Assembly (NCBI GenBank): GCA_963835825.1
Contig: CAWIGZ010000001.1
Span: 744,001 to 808,000 of the forward strand
DNA from: JADGRB01 sp963835825
GTDB taxonomy: Bacteria; Myxococcota_A; Polyangia; Fen-1088
Direction: 5' to 3'
DNA: 64,000 nucleotides
Under the pieces are notes generated by a model. The model worked only from the letters and a program-made list of their open reading frames with translations, ran no database searches and was not told where the DNA came from. This document shows positions 35,091-43,834 of the stretch, piece after piece (positions within the stretch are counted from its first letter, which is position 1; the number at the start of each line of letters is the position of its first letter). The translations under genes were made by a program, and so were the position numbers.

Positions 35091-36023
35091 GTGACGCGGC
35101 GGCGACGCGTGGACTGGCCGATCATTCTCGGGCCGACGGCACCGGTCCCGAAAGTGGTCGATCGATCTGCCCGCGGCAAGCTGGCGTCGTTGCTGGCGGC
35201 GTTCGACGAGATCCACGCGCTCGACGAGCCCGACCAGATCCTGCGGCGCGCCGTCGAGCTCACCCGCCAGCGGATCGGTCTCATGCGCGCCGGGATCTTC
35301 CTGCTGGATCGCTCCCGCAATCTGATGCTCGGAACCTGGGGAATGGACCTCGGAGGTGCCCTCGTCGACGAGCACCACATCATGTACGACCTCAGCGACA
35401 CCGACCGGGAGGCGTTCCGGCGCTCGGAAGTGGAGGCCGCGCACTTCACGGTGTTCGAGAACTGCCCCATCGTCGAGCACCACCGGGGCGAGACGCGGAT
35501 CGCCGGCCGCGGCTGGGTCGCCTGCACGCCGATCCGCTCGACGCGCGCGCCGATCGGCATGATGTTCAACGACGCGGCTCTCACCGGTGCGCCTGTCGAC
35601 GAGGCCAAGCAGGCGCACGCGGCGATCCTCTGTTCGCTCCTCGGGACGGTGCTCGATCCGGTTCGCGGCTCGCTGGGGCGGGGGTCGAGCTCACCCGGTG
35701 ACTCGCCAGGCCACCGGCTGGTCGCGTCGACGGTCGGGATGCTGTCGAAGGATCCGGCGATGGGTGGCAAGGAGATCGCGGCGGCGCTGGACATCAGCCT
35801 CAGCCGTCTGGCGCGGGTGTTCAAGTCGGAGATGGGGATGTCGCTGGTCGAGTACCGCAACCGGCTGCGGCTCGACCGGTTCTCGGTGCTGCTCGACCGC
35901 GGGCGCACGAACCTGCTGGAGGCGGCCCTGGCGGCGGGCTTCGGCAGCTACGCGCAGTTCCATCGCGTCTTTCGCGCGCTTCGCCACGTGACGCCGCGCG
36001 AATACCTGCGCCGGCAGTCCTGA
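35091..36023 (+). CDS. AraC-family regulator with GAF-like sensor domain
   Basis: About 310 residues from a GTG at 35091; the start is uncertain because the frame is open from 34953. The N-terminal half resembles a GAF domain (IHALDEPDQILRRAVELTRQRIG, AGIFLLDRSRNLMLGTWGMD, WVACTPIRSTRAPIGMMFND). The C-terminal half is a double helix-turn-helix of AraC type: EIAAALDISLSRLARVFKSEMG and AALAAGFGSYAQFHRVF, ending HVTPREYLRRQ. It probably senses a small ligand and controls the divergent aldo/keto reductase gene. Confidence 0.85.
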   Translation: MTRRRRVDWPIILGPTAPVPKVVDRSARGKLASLLAAFDEIHALDEPDQILRRAVELTRQRIGLMRAGIFLLDRSRNLMLGTWGMDLGGALVDEHHIMYDLSDTDREAFRRSEVEAAHFTVFENCPIVEHHRGETRIAGRGWVACTPIRSTRAPIGMMFNDAALTGAPVDEAKQAHAAILCSLLGTVLDPVRGSLGRGSSSPGDSPGHRLVASTVGMLSKDPAMGGKEIAAALDISLSRLARVFKSEMGMSLVEYRNRLRLDRFSVLLDRGRTNLLEAALAAGFGSYAQFHRVFRALRHVTPREYLRRQS

Positions 36024-36044
36024 GCGCGCCCGAATCATGCGATC

Positions 36045-37768
36045 ATGGAGGCGATGGTCGCCCCCCTGACCAACGGCTCGCCGCCCCTTGCGCGATCGTC
36101 CGCGCGGCGGGTGGCCATTTGGGCGTTGCTGTTCGCCGCCGGCTGCGCGACGCCCAAGAGCGGCGGCGCGGACGCCGGTGCGGGACAAGGTGGTGGGGGC
36201 CCCGGGAGCGGAGGGGCGGGGATGAGCGGCGCATCCGGCTCGGGAGCCCCGGCCGGCACTGGCGGGAGCGGCAGCCGGCGGGGGCGGCGAAAGCGGGAGT
36301 GCCGGGCACGCCGGTGGTGGCGGCAACACCGGTACTGCCGGCAACAGCGGCGGCGCCGGCGGGCGCGGAGGCGCAGCGGGGGCCACCGGAGGTGGCGCGG
36401 GCTCGGCAGGCTCGGCGGGAACAGCAGGCTCGGCGGGAACAGCAGGCTCGGCGGGAACGGCAGGAAGCGGCGGTGGCGGCGGGAATGGCGGCGCCGCGGG
36501 GAGCAGCAGCCCCTTCACGCCCGCGCCGGTCTGGGGCTGGACGGGCGTCGTCGGCACCGGACAGAGCCTGGCCGTCGGCGGTCACGGCAACGCGCCGGCC
36601 ATGACGATCGGCGCCACCACCCAGCCGTTCCACAACCTGAAGCTGTCGCTGGGCAACGCGACGGTGCCGCCGTTCACGCCGACCAACGCCGCGCTCTCGA
36701 TGGTGCCGCTGGTCGAGCCGCTGCGCACCATCACCACCACCTACCCGAGCCCGTACCCCGCCAACATCTACGGCGAGACGTTTCACACCGCCATGAGCGA
36801 CGAGCTCACCTCGCTGGCGATGTCGGCCGGCAAGTCCGACTTCGTGAGCACGCAGACGGAGGTCGGCGAGGCGGGGCAGGCGATCAGCGTCATCCAGAAG
36901 GGCGCGACCGACACCGGCACCACCGGGCGCGCGTACGCCGCGTCGCTGTTCGAGGTGGCGGCGATCGCCCGGCTGGCCAAGGCCCAGGGGAAGAGCTACG
37001 GCGTCGGCGCGATCATTCTGACCCACGGTGAATCGGACGCCGGCAGCAGCACGTACGAGAGCGACATGCTGGCGCTCTGGAGCAACTACAACCAGGACCT
37101 GCCGCCGCTGACCGGGCAGACGTTCGCCATCCCCATGCTGCTGTCACAGCAGCACTCGAATCCGATGACGGCGGGGTCGACCTCGTCGGCGACGCAGGCG
37201 CAGTGGAGGATTGGCGTCGATCACCCGGGCCAGATCATCTGCACGGGGCCGAAGTACCAGTACTCTTACGTCAGCGACTACACCCACCTCGTCAACAAGG
37301 ACTACGAGCGCCTGGGCGAGAAAATCGGCGCAGGTGTTCTATCAGCGGGTCGTCCTCGGCAACGACTGGCAGCCGCTGCAGCCCGCCGCCGTGTCGCGCA
37401 GCGGCCGGGTGATCACGGTCAGCTTCGACGTGCCGGTGCCGCCGCTGGTCTGGGACACGTCGCTGCCGGCGCCCCACGCGAGCATCACCGCCTGGGCGCA
37501 AGGCAAGGGCTTCGAGGTGGCGAACGGCGGCACGGCCGTCACCATCAGCAGCGTCGCCATCGCCGGCAACACCGTTCAGCTCACCGTGGCCAGCGATCTG
37601 CCCGCGTCGGGCGTGACGGTCGCTTACGCCTTCACCGCCGATGCGGCGCCGCGCGCGAACGGGACCGTCCGCTGGGGGCTGCTGCACGACTCGGATCCGT
37701 TCGTGGGATACCTGACGGGAATGCCGGGACAGAACTACGCCGTCGCGTTCCAGATGAACGTCCCCTGA
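36045..37768 (+). CDS. Sialate-O-acetylesterase-like SGNH hydrolase lipoprotein with Gly-rich linker (two apparent frameshifts)
   Basis: A lipoprotein (signal RRVAIWALLFAAGC) followed by a long Gly/Ser/Ala linker (about residues 40-145). A catalytic-type domain comes next: GTGQSLAVGGHGN holds the Ser in GQS, and GAIILTHGESDAGS matches the GESDA block of SASA-type carbohydrate esterases. A beta-sandwich-like C terminus ends at 37768. Extra bases near 36274 (in the linker) and 37326 (GGC for GC) break the frame; removing both gives about 573 residues. The esterase role (deacetylating glycans) is inferred. The ATG at 36054 is the alternative start. Confidence 0.75.
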
Positions 37769-37805
37769 TCGCGGACGCCGCGCTGGGCGCGCGCGTTCCG
37801 CGTGC

Positions 37806-38888
37806 TCACGGCAGGGTGAGGCCCGCGCTCGAGCTGAGCAGGATCGACGGCGCGCCGGTGCCGCCGGCAACGACTCCGTCGATGAGCACCAGCATGTTGG
37901 GCTGGGTCACAAACGCCGCGGCCTCGGCGGCGACGTAGAAACGGTCGCGGAAGCGCCAGGTGAGACCGAAGCTCACGCCGAACAGCGGCACCCAGGCGGA
38001 GGTGTTGGAGGGAATGGAATCGACCACCTGGTTGGTGGGGATGTTGGCCTTCAGATAGTTGACGCCGGTGAGCACGGAGGTGAACGGTTCGAGCGGACCG
38101 ACGCGCAGGACGCGGAAGCGGAGCTCCAGCGTGGCCAGCGCCTGAAGCAGCGCCGCGCTCCGCAGGTTGATGGGGCCCAGCGACGAATCGAACGGTCCGG
38201 CCAGACTGGCGATGATGCTCAGGCTCGGTCCGGCGATGACGCCCGCGGCGATCGTCGGTCCGAACGCCGGACCGACGCCCGGCTGGTCGCCCCTGGGCGA
38301 CGCGAGCAGAGCGACGCCGGCCGAGAGGTGCCAGCGCGGAGGGACGGGGGGCGGCGGCGGCAGCTTGGGGTCCTCGTCATCCCAGGCGGGATCCGTGGGG
38401 CGGCGGCGGACCGGGCGCTGGCCCGTGAGCCGAAGATCGCGCAGGAGCTCGACGGCGCGCACGGCGAGGACAGCGGGATCCTCTCCCCCGTCGGGCGCCA
38501 GGACGCGGACGTGCCGGCTCAGCTCCAGCCCGTCTGGCAGGACGGTGCGCACGCCGATCTCGACGACGCCGTCGTCACGGGTGAGCGAGATCGTCGCCGG
38601 CGCCGCGGCGTCAGGACAGGGGCCCAGATCGCCGGTGGCGTTCGGAAGACAATCGACGAACCGCCCTTCGAGCCCCATCGCGCTCAGCTCGGACCGCAGG
38701 CGCGAGCCCGCCTCGTCGAGCACGGCGTCGCCGGGCGGCGGTCGTCGCACCGCCACGATTGTGCGGATCGACGGCGCGATCTCGGCGGGCGTCGGCGTCC
38801 TCGGAGGAGGAGGCGCCAGCGGCGCCGGCTCGCCGGCGGCGGCCGTCAGCAGCCCGATCCAAAGGACGCCCGCGGCAGGAGCGATCAC
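37806..38888 (-). CDS. Outer-membrane-barrel-like protein
   Basis: This is a 360-residue exported protein from a GTG at 38888. It has a signal peptide (VLWIGLLTAAAGE), a periplasmic domain (about 45-150) containing LDEAGSRLRSELSAMGLEGRFVDCLP, a Pro-rich linker (KLPPPPPVPPR) and a C-terminal set of amphipathic beta strands (WHLSAGVALLASP, LRFRVLRVGPLEPF, VSFGLTWRFRDRFYVAAEAAAF). It is the third gene of the sigma-FecR operon and may be the envelope component sensed or produced. Its layout resembles the protein at 22889. No family name can be given. Confidence 0.65.
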   Translation of the reverse strand: MIAPAAGVLWIGLLTAAAGEPAPLAPPPPRTPTPAEIAPSIRTIVAVRRPPPGDAVLDEAGSRLRSELSAMGLEGRFVDCLPNATGDLGPCPDAAAPATISLTRDDGVVEIGVRTVLPDGLELSRHVRVLAPDGGEDPAVLAVRAVELLRDLRLTGQRPVRRRPTDPAWDDEDPKLPPPPPVPPRWHLSAGVALLASPRGDQPGVGPAFGPTIAAGVIAGPSLSIIASLAGPFDSSLGPINLRSAALLQALATLELRFRVLRVGPLEPFTSVLTGVNYLKANIPTNQVVDSIPSNTSAWVPLFGVSFGLTWRFRDRFYVAAEAAAFVTQPNMLVLIDGVVAGGTGAPSILLSSSAGLTLP

Positions 38889-38895
38889 GGAGCAA

Positions 38896-40288
38896 TCACG
38901 GGGATTGCAGAATAGCCCGGGCGTGCAGCAGATAGGTGCCGTCCGGGAACCGCTCGAGGTACTCGCGCGCCAGCTCTCGCGCCGCCGGTCGTCCGGAGAG
39001 GCGGGCCACCCCGATCATCTCCCGTCCGAGCGCCTCGGCCGCATAGGGGCCGCGCGGCTCCTCGGCCAGGTAGCGCCGGTACCAGTCGAGCCCGTCCGCG
39101 GCGGCGCCGCGATCGTCGGCCAGGCGACCGAGGAAGAAGGCCGCCGCGCCCGCCGCGGCCGTGCCCGGGAACCGCGTTCGCTGGGCGCGCAGCACCCGCT
39201 CGGCCAGGTAGGTCCGGCCCGCGTAGCGAGCGGCGTCGGCCAGCGCCACCAGCTCGGCGGCATCGGCATCGCTGACGGCAGCGTCGATTCCATGGGCCAC
39301 CGCCTCGGCGACCACCCCCTTGGCATCACCCGCCGACACGCGGTCGGACCAGCGCTGCGGCGCCCAGTCCTCCTGGGCCCGCGGCTCGACGGAGGCCATC
39401 CTGCGGGCCGGCTTCTCTATCGCGCGCGGCCCGGCAAGAGCAGGCGCCACCGGCCGGGGACGCGCGGCCGCCGCCGGCGGCGCCTCGGCGGATGGCCGCG
39501 CCTGCCCGGGCGCCGGTGCGGGCGGCGCGAGCTCCTCAGGCGCTGTGGCGTCGGGCGCGGCCACCTTTTCGGGCGGCGGAGAATCCCCCGGCGGCGGGAC
39601 GGAGAGAGTGGGAGCCGCCGCTCCGCCGCCGTTCTCGTCGATTCGCAGCTCGCGCGTCGCCAGGTGCGCCGTCAGATGTTGCCCCGGCCGCAGCGTCGCG
39701 TGCTCGGTGAGCATCGGGCCGCTCACCCGCACCGACCCCGACTGCAGCCGGACCTCGACAATCTCCTCCGCGCTCGACCAGCGGACGTCGAACACGGTCC
39801 CCGTGACCTCGACGACGTAAGGCCCGGCCTCGACGCTCCAGGCGGCGTGCGGCAGGTGCTTGACCGAGAAGTGCGCCGCGCCCTCCTCGACCCGCAGCCG
39901 CGCGCCGTGCGGGCCCGGCGCCACCACCGACATCCGCGCCCCCGCCGCCAGATCGATCCGCGTCCCGTCGGAGAATTGAACCGGGGCCCTCGCATGGGCC
40001 GCGCCGCGGATGTAGCCGTTCTCGACGATCGCGCCGCCACCGACGTCGAACGTGAGCGCCCGGCCCGACCGCCAGCCGTGCAGGCCGAAGACCACGACCG
40101 CCGCGGCCGCGGGCCAGCCCGGCGGTCCACCAGCGGGCCCGCCGCCGGGTGGGCCGGGCCCTGCGCTGCTCGAGCCGATGCCAGGCGCCCGGCCGGGGGA
40201 GCTCCGCGGCGTCGGCGTCCGCCTGCCGGCGCGCCTCCTCGGAGAGCGCCGCGACGATGCGCGCGTCCGCGTCGTCGACGCGGCTCAC
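38896..40288 (-). CDS. FecR-domain transmembrane regulator with TPR-like C terminus (one apparent frameshift near 40111)
   Basis: About 463 residues once one C is removed near 40111. A short cytoplasmic head (SRVDDADARIVAALSEEARRQ) is followed by one membrane helix (AAAAVVVFGLHG) and a FecR-like beta domain (FSDGTRIDLAAGARMSV, AHFSVKHLPHAAWSVEAGPYVV, GTVFDVRW, EVRLQSGSVRVSG). A Pro/Ala-rich linker and helical repeats (LAERVLRAQRTRFPG, LDWYRRYLAEEPRGPYA) complete it. The GTG start overlaps the sigma stop (GTGA), so it is almost certainly the partner that controls the sigma factor. Confidence 0.82.
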
Positions 40289-40911
40289 GATTCGTCTCCA
40301 CCGGAGAAGCGCATCAGCGCGGGATCGCTCCGCACCAGCGCCGCGACGCGCTTGGTGGCCCGCGCCAGCCGCCGCTGCGCCGTCGAGATCGACACCTCGT
40401 GCGCCTCGGCCACCTCGGCCAGCGTCAGCTTCTCGATCGTTCGGGCCACGAAGATGGATCGCTCGTTCGCGCTCAACCGCTCGAGCAGCGCGTAGTAGCG
40501 GGCGATGGCGTCGCGCGCCTCGACGTCGGGGCCGGGGACCGCCGCATCGGGCGGCTCGCCGGTCGTCGTCAGGCGCAGCCAGCGCCGGCGGTGGCGGCCG
40601 ACCAGCTCGCCTTGCACGACCCGCACGCAGATCCCGAAAAGGAACCCCCGGACCGCCGCCGGCTCGCGCAGCGTCCGAATGCGTTTGTAGAAGCGGAGAA
40701 AGACCTCCTGGAGGAGATCCTCGCGATCAGGGCCGGGGCCGAGCAGGCGCCGCAGGGTCTGGGCCGCGCCGGGCGAGAAGCGGTTCCAGGCCTCGAGCTC
40801 CGCGGGACGTTCGCCGCGCCGGAGGGACTCCGCGATCTGGGCGTCGGTCGGTTCGCCGTTCGGCGCACCGGGCGCGGTACCGCGAATGACGCGAAAGGAG
40901 GGCGGGGCCAT
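40285..40911 (-). CDS. ECF sigma factor
   Basis: This is a 208-residue ECF sigma factor. Region 2: DREDLLQEVFLRFYKRIRTL and AVRGFLFGICVRVVQGEL. Region 4: LSANERSIFVARTIEKLTLAEVAE with STAQRRLARATKRVAALV. GGGGAG seven bases before the ATG at 40911 is a good ribosome site. It is the first gene of the operon with the FecR protein and a barrel protein. Together they form an envelope-sensing circuit by analogy with FecI-FecR; here the third gene is not a TonB-dependent receptor. Confidence 0.9.
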   Translation of the reverse strand: MAPPSFRVIRGTAPGAPNGEPTDAQIAESLRRGERPAELEAWNRFSPGAAQTLRRLLGPGPDREDLLQEVFLRFYKRIRTLREPAAVRGFLFGICVRVVQGELVGRHRRRWLRLTTTGEPPDAAVPGPDVEARDAIARYYALLERLSANERSIFVARTIEKLTLAEVAEAHEVSISTAQRRLARATKRVAALVRSDPALMRFSGGDES

Positions 40912-40967
40912 CGTCTGCTCCCCATAGTGCGACGGGGCGCCAAAAGTTGGTCAAAGATCCTCCCGTC

Positions 40968-40982
40968 TCGGGTTAAACCCGA
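40968..40982. promoter_or_regulatory. Palindrome directly upstream of the aminotransferase gene
   Basis: TCGGGTT-A-AACCCGA is a perfect inverted repeat with seven-bp arms, ending three bases before the ATG at 40986. It covers the place where a ribosome site would be, so it may be an operator or a hairpin that limits initiation. Confidence 0.4.
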
Positions 40983-40985
40983 CCG

Positions 40986-42167
40986 ATGGGGAGAAAGGCC
41001 GGGGCGGCGCGCATCGCCGGGGTCGGGACGTCGATCTTCACCGAGATCACCGCCCTGGCGGTCGAGCACGGCGCGGCCAACCTGGGGCAGGGCTTCCCGG
41101 ACTTCGCCGCGCCCGAATTCGTCAAGCTGGCCGCGGCGCGGCACATCCGGGAGGACCGAAACCAGTACGCGGCCAGCGCCGGGGTGCCCCGGCTCCGGCG
41201 GGCGCTGGCGGACGATTACCGGCGGCGCTGGCCGGATGGTCCCAACGTCGATCCGGACGCCGAGGTGACCGTGGCGAGCGGGGCGACCGAGCTGCTGCAC
41301 GACGCCATCCTGGCGGTCATCGACCCGGGCGACGAGGTGCTCGTGTTCGAGCCGGCCTACGACGCCTACGGGCCCGACGTGGCGATGGCGGGCGGGGTGG
41401 TCCGGGCGGTGCCCCTCGCGCCGCCCCACTGGCGCTTCGATCCCGACCGGCTGGAGGCGGCGCTCGGTCCCCGCACGCGCGCGCTCATCCTGAACTCGCC
41501 CCACAACCCGACCGGCAAGGCGTTCGGGCGGCAGGAGCTGGAGGCGATCGCCGCGCTCTGTCTCCGCCACGATCTCCTGGTGATTGCCGACGAGGTCTAC
41601 TCGGAGATCGTCTTCGGCGCGCCGCACCTGTCGATCGCCACGCTGCCCGGGATGTACGAACGGACGATCACCATCGACAGCATGGGAAAGACCTTCAGCG
41701 TGACCGGCTGGAAGGTCGGCTGGGCGATCGCGCCGCCGCCGCTGACGGCCGGGCTGCGCGCGGTCCACCAGTTCGTCACCTTCACCAACGCGACGCCGTT
41801 TCAGGAGGCGCTGGCCGATGTCTTGCCGATCGCCGCCCGCGACGGCTACTACGCCGGCCTCCGCGCCGACTACGCGCGCCGCCGCGACGTCCTGGCGACG
41901 GCGCTCCGGGCGGCGCAGCTCGATCCGCTGCCGATCGACGGCGCGTATTTTCTTCTGGCCGATCTTCGCCCGCGCGGCGTCACCGACGACGTGGCTTTCT
42001 GCCGGCGCCTCATCGCGGAGGTCGGGGTGGCGGCCATTCCGACGTCCGTGTTCCATGCCGATCCGGCCGCCGCCCCACCGTTCGTGCGGTTCTGCTTTGC
42101 CAAGAGCGACGAGACGCTGCAAACGGCGGCGGCGCGTCTCGGTGCTCGCCGGTTGCCGGCGGCGTGA
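40986..42167 (+). CDS. Class I/II PLP-dependent aminotransferase
   Basis: This is a 393-residue fold-type I aminotransferase. The N terminus GAANLGQGFPDFAAPEFVKLAA is typical of the kynurenine/methionine aminotransferase group. NSPHNPTGKAFG near residue 171 holds the conserved Asn, VIADEVYSEIVFG near 199 holds Asp and Tyr that contact PLP, and SMGKTFSVTGWKVGW near 236 contains the PLP-binding Lys and phosphate-binding residues. Likely substrates are methionine or aromatic amino acids; this is not settled by sequence. Its stop overlaps the DUF2071 start (GTGA). Confidence 0.9.
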   Translation: MGRKAGAARIAGVGTSIFTEITALAVEHGAANLGQGFPDFAAPEFVKLAAARHIREDRNQYAASAGVPRLRRALADDYRRRWPDGPNVDPDAEVTVASGATELLHDAILAVIDPGDEVLVFEPAYDAYGPDVAMAGGVVRAVPLAPPHWRFDPDRLEAALGPRTRALILNSPHNPTGKAFGRQELEAIAALCLRHDLLVIADEVYSEIVFGAPHLSIATLPGMYERTITIDSMGKTFSVTGWKVGWAIAPPPLTAGLRAVHQFVTFTNATPFQEALADVLPIAARDGYYAGLRADYARRRDVLATALRAAQLDPLPIDGAYFLLADLRPRGVTDDVAFCRRLIAEVGVAAIPTSVFHADPAAAPPFVRFCFAKSDETLQTAAARLGARRLPAA

Positions 42168-42913
42168 CCTCCGGGCCGACGGACGACGAGCGCCTGCGCG
42201 GACGCGCGGCCACCGGCGGGCGTCAGCTGATGCGCCAGGTCTGGCGGCACCTCGGCTTTCTGCACTGGCCAATCGCCGGCGCCGCCATCGCCCCGCTGTT
42301 GCCGCCGGGGTTGGAGGTCGACACCTTCGACGGCGTCGCCTATCTCGGCGTCGTTCCTTTCACCATCCCGCTGTCGCGCACGCCGCGGCTCGGATTGCCG
42401 GTCGCGCCCGCCTTCCACGAGCTGAACCTGCGCACCTACGTGCATCGCGACGGCCGAGATGCCGGCGTCTGGTTCTTCAGCCTGGACGCCGCCAGCCGGC
42501 TGGCCGTGGCGGGCGCGCGCCTCGGCTATCACCTGCCGTACTTTCCTGCCCGGATCTCGATGGAGCTCTCCGGGCCGTCGATCGCGTATCGGTCCCGGCG
42601 TCTCACGGCGGGGGCGGCGGCCGAGTTTTCCGCGCGCTACGGCCCGACTGGCCCGGCCGCGCCGGCGGCGATCGGATCGCTGGAGTTCTTCCTGGCCGAA
42701 CGCTATCTCCTCTACGCCTGGAACGGACGGAGGCTGTCGACCGCGCGGGTCCACCATGCGCCGTACCCGCTGCAGCCAGCCGCCGCGTCCGACGTGCGGC
42801 AGTCCCTGACCGGCGCCGCCGGGCTCCCGCCGATCGTCACGCCGCCCCCGCTCGTTCACTACGCGCGCGAGGTCGACGTCCGCATCGAGGGCCCCCGCCG
42901 CGTTCCGACGTGA
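42164..42913 (+). CDS. DUF2071 (YqjF-like) protein
   Basis: This is a 249-residue protein of the DUF2071 family. Hallmarks are FLHWPIAGAAIAPLLPPGLEVDTFDGVAYLGVVPF (about residues 31-65), FHELNLRTYVHRDGRDAGVWFFSLDA (about 85-110) and YLLYAWNGRRLSTARVHHAPYPL. Members are found in many bacteria with no assigned reaction. The GTG start at 42164 overlaps the aminotransferase stop, so they are co-translated. No membrane segment or signal peptide. Confidence 0.88.
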   Translation: MTSGPTDDERLRGRAATGGRQLMRQVWRHLGFLHWPIAGAAIAPLLPPGLEVDTFDGVAYLGVVPFTIPLSRTPRLGLPVAPAFHELNLRTYVHRDGRDAGVWFFSLDAASRLAVAGARLGYHLPYFPARISMELSGPSIAYRSRRLTAGAAAEFSARYGPTGPAAPAAIGSLEFFLAERYLLYAWNGRRLSTARVHHAPYPLQPAAASDVRQSLTGAAGLPPIVTPPPLVHYAREVDVRIEGPRRVPT

Positions 42914-42914
42914 C

Positions 42915-42931
42915 CGCCGGCCTCGCCGGCG
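42915..42931. terminator. Hairpin between convergent DUF2071 and TauE genes
   Basis: CGCCGGC-CTC-GCCGGCG is a perfect seven-bp stem with a three-base loop in the 27-base gap between convergent genes. It has a short TCCTTC tail on the plus strand, so it may terminate both genes. Confidence 0.45.
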
Positions 42932-42940
42932 TCCTTCGCG

Positions 42941-43723
42941 TCAGCGCGCCAGATCGACGGCCAGCTTGACCACCACCGCCACGACGACGACGAGGACCAC
43001 CGCCCGCACCAGCCGGTCGCCGTTGCGCACCGCCAGACGGGCGCCCGCCGCCGAGCCGATCACGCTGGCGATGGCCATGGGGACCGAGATCCGCCAGATC
43101 ACCGTTCCGCGCGCGGCGAAGAGGGAGAAGGCCGCCAGGTTCGACGCGAAGTTCACCACCTTGGCGTTGCCGGAGGCGCGGGTGAGGTTGTCGCCGAAGA
43201 TTCCCGTGAACGCCACCACCAACAGCGAGCCGGTTCCGGGGCCGAAGAACCCGTCGTAGGCGCCGAGAGCGAGCCCGATGGTGACGAGGGCCAGGCGGGT
43301 GAGCAGCGGCGAGAGCTTGCGCGGGCGCGGCTCGACGTTGCGTCCGGCCAGCAGAAATGCCGCCGCTGCCAGCAGCAGCACCATCACGATGGCGCGCAGC
43401 GGCCCCACGGGGACGGTCAGCAGCACGCGGGCCCCGATCGAGGAGCCCACGAACCCGGCCGCGAACCCGAGCGCCGCCCGCTCGCGATCGAGCGACTCGT
43501 GGTGCCAGTAGGAGGCCACCGAGGTGAAGGCGCCGAAGACCGCCTGCGCCTTGTTGGTGCCGATCGCGATCTGCGGCGGGAGCCCGGCCGCCAGCAGCGC
43601 CGGCAGGGTCACCAGGCCCCCACCGCCGGCGATCGCGTTCACGAAACCGCCGACCGCCGCGACGACGGACAGGAGGGCGATGGCCACCGGGGAGAGCAAG
43701 ACGGACGGCAACACGGGCAGCAA
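42941..43723 (-). CDS. TauE/SafE family anion permease
   Basis: This is a 260-residue protein with about eight membrane helices, of the sulfite exporter TauE/SafE family. The duplicated family motif is seen as GGFVNAIAGGGGLVTLPALLAAGLPPQIAIGTNK (residues 25-58) and GAYDGFFGPGTGSLLVV with ASGNAKVVNFASN in the second half. Such proteins move sulfite, sulfoacetate or other organosulfur anions. The start is uncertain: TTG at 43723 or GTG at 43714. Confidence 0.88.
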   Translation of the reverse strand: MLPVLPSVLLSPVAIALLSVVAAVGGFVNAIAGGGGLVTLPALLAAGLPPQIAIGTNKAQAVFGAFTSVASYWHHESLDRERAALGFAAGFVGSSIGARVLLTVPVGPLRAIVMVLLLAAAAFLLAGRNVEPRPRKLSPLLTRLALVTIGLALGAYDGFFGPGTGSLLVVAFTGIFGDNLTRASGNAKVVNFASNLAAFSLFAARGTVIWRISVPMAIASVIGSAAGARLAVRNGDRLVRAVVLVVVVAVVVKLAVDLAR

Positions 43724-43834
43724 GACGGGCAGCGAGAATACCCGTCCTCAGCCGTTGTCACGAACGCGGTTTGCGCGGGGCTTGTCCCGTCATTTCGTCG
43801 TTGCCATGGGCCGTCCGAACCCTACGTTGAGAAC

